The notes: a model not told the origin generated them from the letters alone. A stretch of DNA of 64,000 bases from Micromonospora vinacea (GCF_015751785.1 NZ_JADOTY010000001.1:3906001-3970000); one strand, 5' to 3'; shown: positions 17,046-26,671, numbered from the stretch's first letter. A program made the numbers and translations.

Positions 17046-18401
17046 ATGGCAGATATGCTGACAAAGTTTCCGCGACGGAGAACGGTGCTCCTCGCGTCGC
17101 TGCTGGCGGTCGGGATGACCGCGACGGCCTGCAGCGCGCCGGGCGAGGACCGGTCGTCGACCCAGAAGTCCGATGCCGCCGTCAAGACGGAGCTGGGGAC
17201 CGACCCGATCACCCTGGAGATGTACGCCGAGACCGGCTTCCCGCTGGCCAAGGCGTTGGCCGACGAGTTCTCCAAGCAGCACTCGAACGTCACGTTCAAC
17301 ATCCGCGAGGACCAGTTCACGGTGATCGTGGAGAACGCGCCCCGGGTGATGGCCTCGGACAACTCGCCCGACATCATCCGGCTCCCGACCATGGTCGACC
17401 TGGTCAAGGACGACCTGCTCAAGAACCTCGACCCCTACTTCACCGCGTACGGCTGGGACAAGTTCCCCGCCTCCCAGCTCATGCAGCTGCGGGTTGGCGA
17501 GAACACCCGGGGCACCGGCTCGCTGTACGGGATGGGGCTCGGCTACAGCGTCACCGGCGTCTTCTACAACAAGAAGCTGGCCAGCCAGATCGGCATGACC
17601 CAGCCGCCGGCCACTGTCGCCGAGTTCGAGGAGCTGTTGGCGAAGGCGAAGGCCGGCGGGGTCCAGCCGATCATGCAGTTCAACAAGAACACCGCGGGTA
17701 TCAACTTCCCGCACCAGGCGCTGCAGAACCAGTTCGGTGACCCGACCCAGGTCGCCGACTGGATCTTCCAGAAGCCGGGGGCCACGTTCGACACCCCGGC
17801 CGCACTGAAGGCCACCCAGACCATCCAGAAGTGGGCGCAGGCCGGCTACTTCACCAAGGACGCCAACGCCCTGGACTACGCGGGCATGGTGGGGGAGTTC
17901 CAGAAGGGCAACGGCCTGTTCATGTTCAACGGTGACTGGGAGTCGGCCAACCTCGACAAGTCGATGCCCGGCAACGTGGGCTTCTTCCTCTTCCCCACCG
18001 AGTCTCCCGGTGGAAAGCACGTGGCGATGTCCGCCCCCAACACCTTCGGCGTCTCCGCCAAGGCCAAGAACCCGGACGCCGCCGCGTACTTCCTGAACTG
18101 GGTCCACACCAACGCCAAGGCCCGCGAGATCTCGGTGACGGTCGGTGGTTCCAGCCCCGGCGGCCCGAGTGACCTGCCGGTGCCGAGCGCCGCCCCGAAC
18201 ACGGTGCTGGCCGAGACCCTGAAGGCGTCGCAGCAGCTCGGCGCGGAGAACGGCGCTGTGGACTTCACCGCCAACGCGACCGGCGGCATCTTCGCCGCCG
18301 CGATCACGCCGGAGATGCAGAAGCTGATCGCCGGCCAGCAGACGCCCGAGGGGTACGTGAAGGCGGTCCAGGCCGAGTACCAGAAGGAACTGTCCCGATG
18401 A
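17046..18401 (+). CDS. Extracellular solute-binding lipoprotein (maltose-type ABC importer)
   Basis: A 451-residue family-1 solute-binding protein. I chose the ATG at 17046 because it follows GAGGAG and opens directly into a lipoprotein signal peptide ending TATAC; an upstream in-frame extension to 16959 is Arg-rich and not signal-like. The mature protein has the oligosaccharide-binding-protein layout (GMGLGYSVTGVFYNKKL, then MFNGDWE). It would bind an oligosaccharide outside the cell for the two permeases that follow. No ATPase is encoded here; such importers in actinobacteria often share one MsiK-type ATPase encoded elsewhere. Confidence 0.9.
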   Translation: MADMLTKFPRRRTVLLASLLAVGMTATACSAPGEDRSSTQKSDAAVKTELGTDPITLEMYAETGFPLAKALADEFSKQHSNVTFNIREDQFTVIVENAPRVMASDNSPDIIRLPTMVDLVKDDLLKNLDPYFTAYGWDKFPASQLMQLRVGENTRGTGSLYGMGLGYSVTGVFYNKKLASQIGMTQPPATVAEFEELLAKAKAGGVQPIMQFNKNTAGINFPHQALQNQFGDPTQVADWIFQKPGATFDTPAALKATQTIQKWAQAGYFTKDANALDYAGMVGEFQKGNGLFMFNGDWESANLDKSMPGNVGFFLFPTESPGGKHVAMSAPNTFGVSAKAKNPDAAAYFLNWVHTNAKAREISVTVGGSSPGGPSDLPVPSAAPNTVLAETLKASQQLGAENGAVDFTANATGGIFAAAITPEMQKLIAGQQTPEGYVKAVQAEYQKELSR

Positions 18402-19351
18402 CGTCTGCCCTCGGCAGCGCACCAACCGGGCGGGACGACAGTCGCGCCCGTCCCACCCCCACGCGGGCCCACCGATTCCGGTGGGCCCGCGCGGCCGGGA
18501 CCGGGTGGTTGTACGTCCTGCCCGCCCTGGTGATGTACGCGGTGTTCGTCCTGCGCCCGCTCGTCCTGACGCTCCAGTACTCGCTCTACGACTGGAACGG
18601 GATCGGGGTGGCCCGCTGGGTGGGCCTGGACAACTACCTCACCGTCTTCACCGACAGCGACCTGCTGAAAATCATCGGCAACGCGATCGTCCTGATCGTC
18701 TTCTTCAGCTTCATCCCGGTCGCGCTCGGACTGTTGGTGGCGAGCATGGTTCGCCGGATCACCACCGGCGCGTTCGGCACCGTCGTGCGGACCATCCTGT
18801 TCCTGCCGCAGGTCATCCCCCTGGTGGCGGCGGGCATCGCGTGGAGCTGGCTGCTCTCGTCGAACGGCCTGGTCAACCAGGCGCTGCGCGCGGTCGGGCT
18901 GGGCGGCGTGGCCCGCGCCTGGCTCGGTGACTTCGACACGGCGCTGCCCGCCGTCGGCGTCATCGGCGCCTGGGTCCTGCTCGGCCTCTGCACGATCCTG
19001 CTGGTCACCGGCATGAGCAAGATCGATCCGGCGTTGTACGAGGCCGCCCGCCTGGACGGTGCCGGGCCGGTCCGTGAGTTCCTCGCCGTGACCCTGCCCA
19101 GCCTGCGCCAGGAGATCGGCGTCTGCCTCACCGTGACGATCATCGCGGCGCTGGCCAGCTTCGACATCGTCTACATCTCGACCAGCGGCGGCCCCGGCCT
19201 GCAGACCACAGTGCCGGGCCTGGAGATCTACCGGCTGGCCTTCTCGCAGCGGCAGGTGGGCCTCGCCTCGGCGCTGGCCGTCGTCCTCATGCTGCTGGTG
19301 CTGGCCTGCGTGCTGCCGATCCAGCGCCTGAGCCGAGGGGAGAAGCCGTGA
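18398..19351 (+). CDS. ABC sugar permease, MalF/UgpA type
   Basis: A 317-residue integral membrane protein with six likely transmembrane helices and the EAA-loop motif EAARLDGAGPVREFLAVTLP through which permeases contact the ATPase. The start ATG overlaps the binding-protein stop (ATGA) and its stop overlaps the next gene (GTGA), so the three genes are tightly coupled. It forms half of the import channel. Confidence 0.92.
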   Translation: MTSALGSAPTGRDDSRARPTPTRAHRFRWARAAGTGWLYVLPALVMYAVFVLRPLVLTLQYSLYDWNGIGVARWVGLDNYLTVFTDSDLLKIIGNAIVLIVFFSFIPVALGLLVASMVRRITTGAFGTVVRTILFLPQVIPLVAAGIAWSWLLSSNGLVNQALRAVGLGGVARAWLGDFDTALPAVGVIGAWVLLGLCTILLVTGMSKIDPALYEAARLDGAGPVREFLAVTLPSLRQEIGVCLTVTIIAALASFDIVYISTSGGPGLQTTVPGLEIYRLAFSQRQVGLASALAVVLMLLVLACVLPIQRLSRGEKP

Positions 19352-20172
19352 ACCTGAGCCGACGCGAACAGCTGACCGGCCGCGTCTTCCTGATCGCCCT
19401 GATCGTCGTCACCCTGCTGCCGTTCGTGAGCATGCTGTCGGCGGCGTTGCAGCCCCGGGGCACGGTGCCCAGCGGGCTCGAGTGGCCGTCCGACCCGCAG
19501 TGGGGCAACTTCGCGGATGCCTTCACCGCCGCGAACATGGGCGCCCTGCTCCGCTCCAGCCTGCTCATCGTGGCCGGTGTCGTGCCGGTGTCGGTGCTCA
19601 TCGCGACCATGGCCGGCTTCGGGCTCGGTCAGTTGCGGGTGCCCGGCGGCCGACTGGTCTTCGGCCTCTTCCTGCTGGGTCTGACCCTGCCGTTCGAGGC
19701 AGTGGTCACGCCGCTCTACTACCAGATGCAGGATCTCGGTCTGCTCAACACGCGCTGGGCCATCATCCTGCCGCTGGTCGGCCTGTACATGCCGTTCGCG
19801 GTGTTCTGGATGCGGGCACACTTCACCAACGTGCCGGTCGAGTTGTCCGAGGCGGCCCGGGTGGACGGCAGCAGCACGTGGCAGTTGTTCTGGCGGGTCC
19901 AGGTGCCGCTCGCCCGGCCGGCGATCGCCTCGCTGACGATCCTGATGTTCCTCTGGACCTGGAACCAGTTCCTGCTCGCCATCGTCCTCGTCGACGACGC
20001 CACCAAACGCACAATGGCCGGGGCGCTCGGCGCGTTCCAGGGCCAGTGGGGCACCGACCTGGTGCTGCTGTGCGCCGGGTCGCTGCTGATCCTCACCCCG
20101 ACCCTCATCGTGTTCCTGATCTTCCAGCGACAGTTCATCAAGGCCCTGATCCAGGGGTCAGTGAAGGGGTAG
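19348..20172 (+). CDS. ABC sugar permease, MalG/UgpE type
   Basis: A 274-residue integral membrane protein, the partner of the preceding permease, with the EAA-loop motif EAARVDGSSTWQLFWRVQVP. The GTG start overlaps the upstream stop. Together with the binding protein and an ATPase encoded elsewhere it should import oligosaccharides. The gene ends 3 bases before the serine hydrolase start. Confidence 0.92.
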   Translation: MNLSRREQLTGRVFLIALIVVTLLPFVSMLSAALQPRGTVPSGLEWPSDPQWGNFADAFTAANMGALLRSSLLIVAGVVPVSVLIATMAGFGLGQLRVPGGRLVFGLFLLGLTLPFEAVVTPLYYQMQDLGLLNTRWAIILPLVGLYMPFAVFWMRAHFTNVPVELSEAARVDGSSTWQLFWRVQVPLARPAIASLTILMFLWTWNQFLLAIVLVDDATKRTMAGALGAFQGQWGTDLVLLCAGSLLILTPTLIVFLIFQRQFIKALIQGSVKG

Positions 20173-20175
20173 GCA

Positions 20176-21330
20176 GTGGCCACACAGCCGCAGATCCACG
20201 GCGATGTCGACGATCGCTACGGGCGCGTCGCCGACGTCTTCCGCGACAACTTCACCTCCCGCGGGGAGGTCGGCGCCGCGGTCACCGTCTACGTGCGCGG
20301 CCGCAAGGTCGTCGACCTGTACGGCGGGGTGGCCGACACCCGTACCGGTCGACCCTGGGACGCGCACACGCCGGCAGTCGTCTTCTCCTGCACCAAGGGG
20401 GTCCTGGCGATCTGCGCCTACCTGCTGGCCCAACAGGGCCGGCTGGACCTGGACGCCCCGGTGACGCGTTACTGGCCGGAGTTCGGTCAGCACGGCAAGG
20501 CGCACATCCCGGTGCGCTGGCTGCTCACGCACCAGGCCGGTCTGCCCGCTGTGGACCGGTCCCTGACGCTCGACGAGGTCCTGGCGTGGGATCCGGTCAT
20601 CAAGGCGATCGAGGCGCAGGCACCGTTGTGGGAGCCGGGCACCGCGCACGGCTACCACTCGATGACCTACGGCTGGCTGGTCGGAGAGGTGATCCACCGC
20701 ATCACCGGTCAACTACCCGGCGCGTTCTTCGCCGACACCGTCGCGGGCCCGCTCGGCCTGCACACCTGGCTGGGGCTCCCGGCCGCCGAGAGCGACACCG
20801 TCGCCTGGGACCTGGCACCACCCCCGGACCCCGACCCGTTCGTGGACCCGGTCGCCGAACGGGGCATCACCATGGGGGGCGCTTTCGCGTTCCCCGCCGA
20901 CGCCGACGGCCTGGTGAGCTTCAACGACGACGCCATCCGGGCCGCCGGTGTTCCGGGCGCGGGCGCGGTGAGCACCGCCGAGGGCCTCGCGCGCCTCTAC
21001 GCGGCCTGTGTGTCGGACCTCCAGGGTGGACCACTGCTCACGGCGGCGTCCGTGGACGACGCGGTAGTGGTCCGTTCGCGTGGTCAGCAGCGGCACGGCC
21101 CGCCGGACACCGGGCAGCGCTGGGGCACCGGCTTCCTGCTGCACTCGCCACCGGCCCGGCCCCTGCTGGGTGAGCGCAGCTTCGGCCACGACGGCGCGGG
21201 CGGAAATCTGGCCTTCGCCGACGCCGAGCATCAGGTGGGCTTCGGCTACGTCGTCAACCAGATGCGCGGAATGGGCGACGAGCGCGCCAACCGTCTGACC
21301 GCCGCAGTCCGCGCCTGCCTCGACGACTGA
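20176..21330 (+). CDS. Serine hydrolase, beta-lactamase/EstB-type esterase family
   Basis: A 384-residue class-C beta-lactamase-like hydrolase. The GTG start follows AAGGGG. The nucleophile motif Ser-x-x-Lys is SCTK (residues 71-74), and a Tyr motif (GYHSMTYG) follows at the expected distance. No signal peptide is visible, so it probably acts in the cytoplasm. Such enzymes are often carboxylesterases; as last gene of an importer operon it may deacylate an imported, ester-decorated oligosaccharide. That role is inferred from position only. Confidence 0.82.
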   Translation: MATQPQIHGDVDDRYGRVADVFRDNFTSRGEVGAAVTVYVRGRKVVDLYGGVADTRTGRPWDAHTPAVVFSCTKGVLAICAYLLAQQGRLDLDAPVTRYWPEFGQHGKAHIPVRWLLTHQAGLPAVDRSLTLDEVLAWDPVIKAIEAQAPLWEPGTAHGYHSMTYGWLVGEVIHRITGQLPGAFFADTVAGPLGLHTWLGLPAAESDTVAWDLAPPPDPDPFVDPVAERGITMGGAFAFPADADGLVSFNDDAIRAAGVPGAGAVSTAEGLARLYAACVSDLQGGPLLTAASVDDAVVVRSRGQQRHGPPDTGQRWGTGFLLHSPPARPLLGERSFGHDGAGGNLAFADAEHQVGFGYVVNQMRGMGDERANRLTAAVRACLDD

Positions 21331-21349
21331 GGCGCCCGGGCCCGCCGGC

Positions 21350-21422
21350 AGCCCCGGTGATCATGACGTTATCGCCATCGATGACAGCGTGTCGGCGCAA
21401 CAACTTCATGATCACCGGGGCT
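21350..21422. repeat. 17-bp perfect inverted repeat with 39-base loop (terminator or dispersed repeat)
   Basis: Arms 21350-21366 and 21406-21422 are exact reverse complements (AGCCCCGGTGATCATGA on the left). The loop contains GCCATCGATG and is not GC-rich like its surroundings. It lies 20 bases after the hydrolase stop, so it can terminate the importer operon; the long structured loop also resembles a dispersed extragenic repeat. Confidence 0.6.
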
Positions 21423-21499
21423 CGAGCCGCAATGTGACTGTCCACTGTGGTGGGTAAGCCATGTTGCGGGGATAGTTCGGGCTCGTTTCATCGATAGTC

Positions 21500-21524
21500 T
21501 TGACAGGCGTTGTTAGCGATAACA
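21500..21524 (+). promoter_or_regulatory. TTGACA box and LacI-type operator TGTTAGCGATAACA
   Basis: TTGACA at 21500-21505 is followed by the palindrome TGTTAGCGATAACA at 21511-21524 (arms TGTTA/TAACA around a CG centre), a common operator type for LacI-family regulators of arabinose and xylan genes. If TTGACA is the -35 box, the operator lies in the promoter spacer and transcription would begin near 21535, after the ATG at 21527. This matters for the start of the GH43 gene. Confidence 0.6.
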
Positions 21525-21526
21525 CC

Positions 21527-24079
21527 ATGGCCTTCACGCCGCTCTCGCGTTTGGAGCTCGCCTTGGTCGTGTCGATCCGCTCGCGTGTCCTGAACTTCTC
21601 CCGCGCATCCGCTGTGAACAGCCTGGACGTCGTCGCTCGGCACGCCGCGAACACACTGACCCGGCTGGCGTCCACCGTGTGCCCGGGCCGGCTCCGTCCA
21701 CTGTGTGCGCTCGCATCGGCCGCCCTCCTCGTCGGTGCGAGCCTGGTGGCCACCCCCGCCGCCGCGCACGGCGCCGACGGATGGTCGCCCCGCTCCTCGT
21801 ACACCTCGACCGACACCGGCGCCGGCACCTACTCGGTGCCGCTGCTCAACGCCGACGTGCCGGACATCAGCGTCGAGCGGGTGCCGGCCGCCGAGAACGA
21901 CGAGGGCCGGGACCTCTACTACATGATCAGCACGACGATGCACCTGAGCCCGGGCGCACCGATCATGAAGTCCTACGACCTCGTCAACTGGGAGATCGTC
22001 AACTACGTCTTCGACCGGGCGAGCATCGGCGACTCCTTCTCGCTGCGCAACGGCCAGAACTCCTACGGCCAGGGCCAGTGGGCATCGTCGCTGCGCTACC
22101 ACGATGGCACCTTCTACGCCGTCTTCAACACCAACAACCTCAGCGGGGCGTACCTCTACCGCACCGACGACATCGAGAACGGCCCGTGGCAGCGCACCGC
22201 TCTCGGGCGCGGCCTGCACGACCCGTCGCTCTTCTTCGACGTCGACGGCACGCCGTACATCTTCTACGGCTCCGGCGGCACCAGCGCCGTACGCCTCAAC
22301 GGCGACCTGACGGGCATCGCGCAGGACTACCCGAACATCTTCACCGCCAACAACTACGCCGGGCAGCCGTTCATCGGCGGCCTGTTCGAGGGCGCGCAGG
22401 TCTACCACATCGACGGCTGGTACTACGCCGTCATCATCACCTGGCCGTCCGGGCAGGGGCGTCAGGTGGTCATGTTCCGGTCCAAGGACCTGCTCGGGCG
22501 CTACACCTCCGCCGGTGGGGTCAACACCTACGAGGCGCGCGGAGTGCTCAACTCCAACGGCTTCGCGCAGGGCAGTCTGGTGCCGATCAGCCGCGCGGGT
22601 GGCGGGACCGACTGGCACGGCATGTTCTTCCGGGACACGTTCCCGATCGGCCGGATCCCGGCGCTCATCCCCGCCACCTGGCAGAACGGGTGGCCGACCT
22701 TCGGCACCAACGGGGTCGTGCCGGTCAACGGCCTGTTCGACAAGCCGATCCGGCTCAGCCCGGCCGAGGAACTGTTCGAGCGGCAGAAGAGCATCGTCGC
22801 CTCGGACGACTTCGCCAACGACGCGCCGCACAGGGCGTACCAGGACGAGCAGTGGACCGTCCCCGCGCCGCTCGACCCGGCGGAGATCGCCCCGAACGGC
22901 TCACGGCTGGACCTGGCCTGGGAGTGGAACCACGCCCCGGACAACCGGTACTGGTCACTCACCGACCGCGACGGCTGGCTGCGGTTGACGGCCGGCACTG
23001 TGGTCACCGGCCAGTACGTCTACACGAAGCTGTCCAACCGGGCCGAGCTGGCCTGGTTCGAGGAGGCACGCAACACGCTCTCGCAGCGGACGTTCGGGCC
23101 ACGGCAGTCGGTCCAGACCCGGATGGACATCTCCGGGATGAAGAACGGCGACGTCGCGGGTCTGGCAGCCTACAACCGCGGGTTCTCGTACGTGGCGGTC
23201 AAGCGCGTCGGTGACGTCAACACCCTCGGTGTCGTGAACCGCTCGCAGCCGTTCGCTGTCGACCTCGACCAGTCGACACTGGAGAACTTCATCGCCGGCA
23301 CGACGGTGTCGCTGGGCACCGCGACCGAGGTGCACGTGAAGGCGGACCTCGACTTCTCCTCGCCGGTCGGCCAGCTGTGGACGACGTTCTACTACAGCCT
23401 GGACGGGATCCAGTGGACCCGGCTCGGCAACCGGGTTGGCCCGCAGGCGCTCGACGGCAGCCTCGCGCACTTCATGGGGCACCGGGTGGGCCTGTTCACC
23501 TACGCGACCCAGGAGACCGGTGGTCACGTCGACTTCGACAACTACCTGCTCAGCGACGTGCTGACCGCGCAGGCCCGGCCGCTGGACACCACAGCCCTCG
23601 ACGCGGCGATCGCCCACGCGCAGACCCTCGACCCGCGCCACTACCCGGCCGACGCCTGGGCCGCCACGCAGTCCGCGCTGGCCGCGGCGACGTCGGCACG
23701 GGCCGGCCAGTTCGGCACCCAGAACCAGATCGACGCACCGGAGCGGGCGCTCAGCTACCAACTGGCCCGACTCGGAGTGCTGGCGGCGTTGCCCGTGACG
23801 GCCACCGCCCAGGTGCGCTGCCTGAGCGGCAGGGCGTACCTGGCGGTGCAGGCGCGCAACGACTCGGACGAGCCGGTCGACATCACCGTCGAGACCCCGT
23901 ACGGGAACCGGTCGTTCGCGGCCGTCGCGCCGGGAGCGAACGTCTACCAGTCGTTCACCACCCGTGCGGCGTCGGTGGTGGCCGGCTCGGCGACGGTCCG
24001 GGTCACCGGCACGGTCGCCGGCCGGGCCGTGACCAGCGTCCACTCCGCGCAGCACCCCGCCAGCACCTGCGGCGGATAA
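21527..24079 (+). CDS. Secreted GH43 glycosidase with lectin-like, FIVAR-like and C-terminal modules
   Basis: Up to 850 residues. The catalytic GH43 propeller shows the three expected acidic sites: Asp in ADVPDIS, Asp in LHDPSLFFD and Glu in LFEGAQVYH. A beta-sandwich domain (about 430-680), a short helical FIVAR-like segment (about 690-750) and a C-terminal module (about 757-850) that recurs in the next enzyme follow. A hydrophobic signal segment ending TPAAAHG begins only about 50 residues after the ATG at 21527; TTG 21563 (GGAG upstream) or GTG 21677 would give shorter, more normal signals and would agree with the promoter position. Members act as arabinofuranosidases or xylosidases; the substrate here is not determined. 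Confidence 0.78.
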   Translation: MAFTPLSRLELALVVSIRSRVLNFSRASAVNSLDVVARHAANTLTRLASTVCPGRLRPLCALASAALLVGASLVATPAAAHGADGWSPRSSYTSTDTGAGTYSVPLLNADVPDISVERVPAAENDEGRDLYYMISTTMHLSPGAPIMKSYDLVNWEIVNYVFDRASIGDSFSLRNGQNSYGQGQWASSLRYHDGTFYAVFNTNNLSGAYLYRTDDIENGPWQRTALGRGLHDPSLFFDVDGTPYIFYGSGGTSAVRLNGDLTGIAQDYPNIFTANNYAGQPFIGGLFEGAQVYHIDGWYYAVIITWPSGQGRQVVMFRSKDLLGRYTSAGGVNTYEARGVLNSNGFAQGSLVPISRAGGGTDWHGMFFRDTFPIGRIPALIPATWQNGWPTFGTNGVVPVNGLFDKPIRLSPAEELFERQKSIVASDDFANDAPHRAYQDEQWTVPAPLDPAEIAPNGSRLDLAWEWNHAPDNRYWSLTDRDGWLRLTAGTVVTGQYVYTKLSNRAELAWFEEARNTLSQRTFGPRQSVQTRMDISGMKNGDVAGLAAYNRGFSYVAVKRVGDVNTLGVVNRSQPFAVDLDQSTLENFIAGTTVSLGTATEVHVKADLDFSSPVGQLWTTFYYSLDGIQWTRLGNRVGPQALDGSLAHFMGHRVGLFTYATQETGGHVDFDNYLLSDVLTAQARPLDTTALDAAIAHAQTLDPRHYPADAWAATQSALAAATSARAGQFGTQNQIDAPERALSYQLARLGVLAALPVTATAQVRCLSGRAYLAVQARNDSDEPVDITVETPYGNRSFAAVAPGANVYQSFTTRAASVVAGSATVRVTGTVAGRAVTSVHSAQHPASTCGG

Positions 24080-24132
24080 CCCCACCACGAGCCCTCGGCT
24101 CACCGACCAGCTCCACCGGTTGACCGGCGCCG

Positions 24133-24158
24133 CCACCACCGGCCAACCGGTGGTGGCA
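24133..24158. terminator. Hairpin after the first GH43 gene
   Basis: An 11-bp perfect stem (24133-24143 with 24148-24158) and a CCAA loop lie 53 bases after the GH43 stop and about 90 bases before the next start codon. Confidence 0.55.
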
Positions 24159-24250
24159 GTCGACAGCTGATGTCCGGACCAGCCACGGAAGCACACCACC
24201 GATCCCCCGTACACCGATGACCGCACGTCAGAGATGAAGGAGGATGTCTC

Positions 24251-26671
24251 GTGGAACAACGAATGCGACGGGCGACCCGAGGACGGGTCGCAGCGCTCGC
24301 GACAGTCGGCCTGATGCTGGCCACCGGGTTCGTCGCCCCGGCGGCGCCGGTCCAGGCCGCCGACACGAACCTCGTCGTCAACGGCGGGTTCGAGGACGGC
24401 CTGGCCAACTGGTTCGTCAACAACGGAAACGCCTCCGACGGCGCCCAGTTGTCGGCCACGTCGGACGCCTACGCCGGCGCGAACGCCGCGCTCGTCACCA
24501 GCCGGACGACCACCGGGTCCGGCCCGATGCAGGACCTCAGCGGCAAGGTGCAGGCTGGCCAGGCCTACACCCTCACGGCCCGCATCAAGTACGAGAACGA
24601 GAGCGGGCCGGCCACGAAGCAGTTCTTCGCCACCATGCACCACGGCGGTGGCACCTACACCAACCTCGTCAGCGTCACCGCCACGAAGGGTCAGTGGGCG
24701 CAGTTCAGCGGAACGTTCACGATCCCGACGACGCAGAGCGTGTCGACGGCGCGCCTCTTCTTCGAGACCCCCTGGACGAGCACGCCGTCCACCGACCCGG
24801 CTCTGCATCTGATGGACTTCAAGCTCGACGACGTGTCGGTGGTCGGCGCGGCGCCGCCCGCGCCCGCGTCGAAGACCATCGAGGTCGTCGGCAAGCTGCC
24901 CGGGGAGCACAACCCGTTGATCGGGCACAAGTTCGGCGCTGACGGCTTCGGCCTCGTGCACGACGGCCGGGTGTACATGTACATGACCAACGACACCCAG
25001 GGCTACGCCCCGAACCCGACCACCGGCGTCTCGCCGGGGATCAACTACGGCGACATCAACCAGATCACGGTGATCTCCTCGGAGGACCTCGTGAACTGGA
25101 CGGACCACGGTGAGATTCAGGTCGCCGGCCCGAACGGGGTGGCCCCGTTCACCGCCAACTCGTGGGCTCCGGGCATCACCAAGAAGGTGGTGAACGGGGT
25201 GGAGAAGTTCTTCCTCTACTACGCCAACGGCGGCGGCTCCAGCAACGTGATCACGGGTGCGTCGCCGCTCGGTCCGTGGACCAGTGAGCGCACCAGCACG
25301 CTGATCGACGGCCGTACCCCCGGTGCCGAGGCCGTCGCATGGAAGTTCGACCCGGCCCCGTTCGTCGACGACGACGGCCAGCCGTACCTCTACTTCGGTG
25401 GTGGTCCCGCGTCGACGAGCATGCCGCCGGCCGAGCGCTTCAACAACCCGAAGAACATCCGGTCGATCGAACTCGGCGACGACATGATCTCGACCGAGGG
25501 AACGGCCGCGGTGGTCGACGCCCCGGTCGCCTTCGAGGCGGGTCACGTCTTCAAGCGCCAGGGCAGGTACTACTTCTCGTACTCCTCGCACTTCGGCGGG
25601 AACGACTTCGGTGGCAACCAGCAGCCGCTTCCGGGTTACCCCGGGGGTGGCCAGATCGGCTACATGATCTCCGACGGCCCGATGTCGTGGCCGAAGGAGA
25701 CCTACGCCGGTGTGCTCTTCCCGAACCAGTCGCAGTTCTTCGGGGCCGGCACCGGCGGTAACAACCACCAGTCGGTGTTCGAGTTCGGGGGGAAGTACTA
25801 CTTCACCTACCACGCCCCGACCCTGAACAAGCGCATCAACGGCAACACCACCCAGGGGTACCGCAGCCCGCACATCCAGGAGCTGACCTTCAACGCGGAC
25901 GGCACGATCCAGCAGGTCGTCGGCACCTATGCGGGCGTGGACCAGGTCCGGGACTTCGACCCGTACCGGGTCTTCGAGGCGGAGACCTTCGGTTGGAGCA
26001 AGGGTGTCGCGACCGCGAAGGTCGAGGGCAGCTCCGCCCAGTTCGGCGGCGCGGCGCCCAACCTCGTGGTCCGCGACATCGACAACGGGGACTGGACGGC
26101 CTTGTCCTCGGTGAACTTCGGGGCCAGCGGCGCGCAGAGCCTGACGGCGCGGGTGCGTGCGCTCGCCGTCGGCGGGCAGGTCCAGGTCCGGCTGGACGAC
26201 GTCAACGGGCCGGTCGTGGGCACTGTCGCAGTGGACACCCCGGTCGGACAGTGGGCCGAGGTGACCGCCGAGCTTGACGGCATCAGCGGCGTGCACGACG
26301 TCTACTTCACCTACACCGGCCCGGCCGGCACCGACCTCTTCGAGATCGACAACTGGACCTTCGCGGCGGCCAGCCCCGACCTGCCCGTCACGCTCAGCGC
26401 GTCGACGCGGTGCGTGGGCGGCAAGGCGTACGTGGCGGTGCAGGCGCGCAACGACCACGACGCGCCGGTGGGCATCACGCTGGAGACGCCGTACGGCGAG
26501 CGGTCGTTCGAGGCCGTCACGCCGGGCGCGAACGCCTACCAGTCGTTCAACACCCGTGCCGGGTCGGTGCCGGCGGGTTCGGCGACGGTCCGGGTGACCG
26601 GGGCGATCGGCGGACAGGACGTGACGACCGTCCGCACCGTGCAACATCCCGCCGGCACCTGCGGCGGATAA
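24251..26671 (+). CDS. Secreted GH43 glycosidase with CBM4/9-like, CBM6-like and C-terminal modules
   Basis: An 806-residue exported enzyme. The GTG start is preceded by AAGGAGG. Order: signal peptide (to about 37), CBM4/9-like domain (about 38-200), GH43 propeller (about 215-570; Asp in FGADGFG, Asp in KFDPAPFVDDDG, Glu in FEAGHVFKR), a CBM6-like domain (about 570-705) and the C-terminal module (about 710-806) that also ends the preceding enzyme. The propeller resembles arabinofuranosidase/xylosidase types, so it should trim arabinan or arabinoxylan outside the cell. The gene is followed after 27 bases by the WxL-like gene, possibly in the same transcript. Confidence 0.85.
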   Translation: MEQRMRRATRGRVAALATVGLMLATGFVAPAAPVQAADTNLVVNGGFEDGLANWFVNNGNASDGAQLSATSDAYAGANAALVTSRTTTGSGPMQDLSGKVQAGQAYTLTARIKYENESGPATKQFFATMHHGGGTYTNLVSVTATKGQWAQFSGTFTIPTTQSVSTARLFFETPWTSTPSTDPALHLMDFKLDDVSVVGAAPPAPASKTIEVVGKLPGEHNPLIGHKFGADGFGLVHDGRVYMYMTNDTQGYAPNPTTGVSPGINYGDINQITVISSEDLVNWTDHGEIQVAGPNGVAPFTANSWAPGITKKVVNGVEKFFLYYANGGGSSNVITGASPLGPWTSERTSTLIDGRTPGAEAVAWKFDPAPFVDDDGQPYLYFGGGPASTSMPPAERFNNPKNIRSIELGDDMISTEGTAAVVDAPVAFEAGHVFKRQGRYYFSYSSHFGGNDFGGNQQPLPGYPGGGQIGYMISDGPMSWPKETYAGVLFPNQSQFFGAGTGGNNHQSVFEFGGKYYFTYHAPTLNKRINGNTTQGYRSPHIQELTFNADGTIQQVVGTYAGVDQVRDFDPYRVFEAETFGWSKGVATAKVEGSSAQFGGAAPNLVVRDIDNGDWTALSSVNFGASGAQSLTARVRALAVGGQVQVRLDDVNGPVVGTVAVDTPVGQWAEVTAELDGISGVHDVYFTYTGPAGTDLFEIDNWTFAAASPDLPVTLSASTRCVGGKAYVAVQARNDHDAPVGITLETPYGERSFEAVTPGANAYQSFNTRAGSVPAGSATVRVTGAIGGQDVTTVRTVQHPAGTCGG

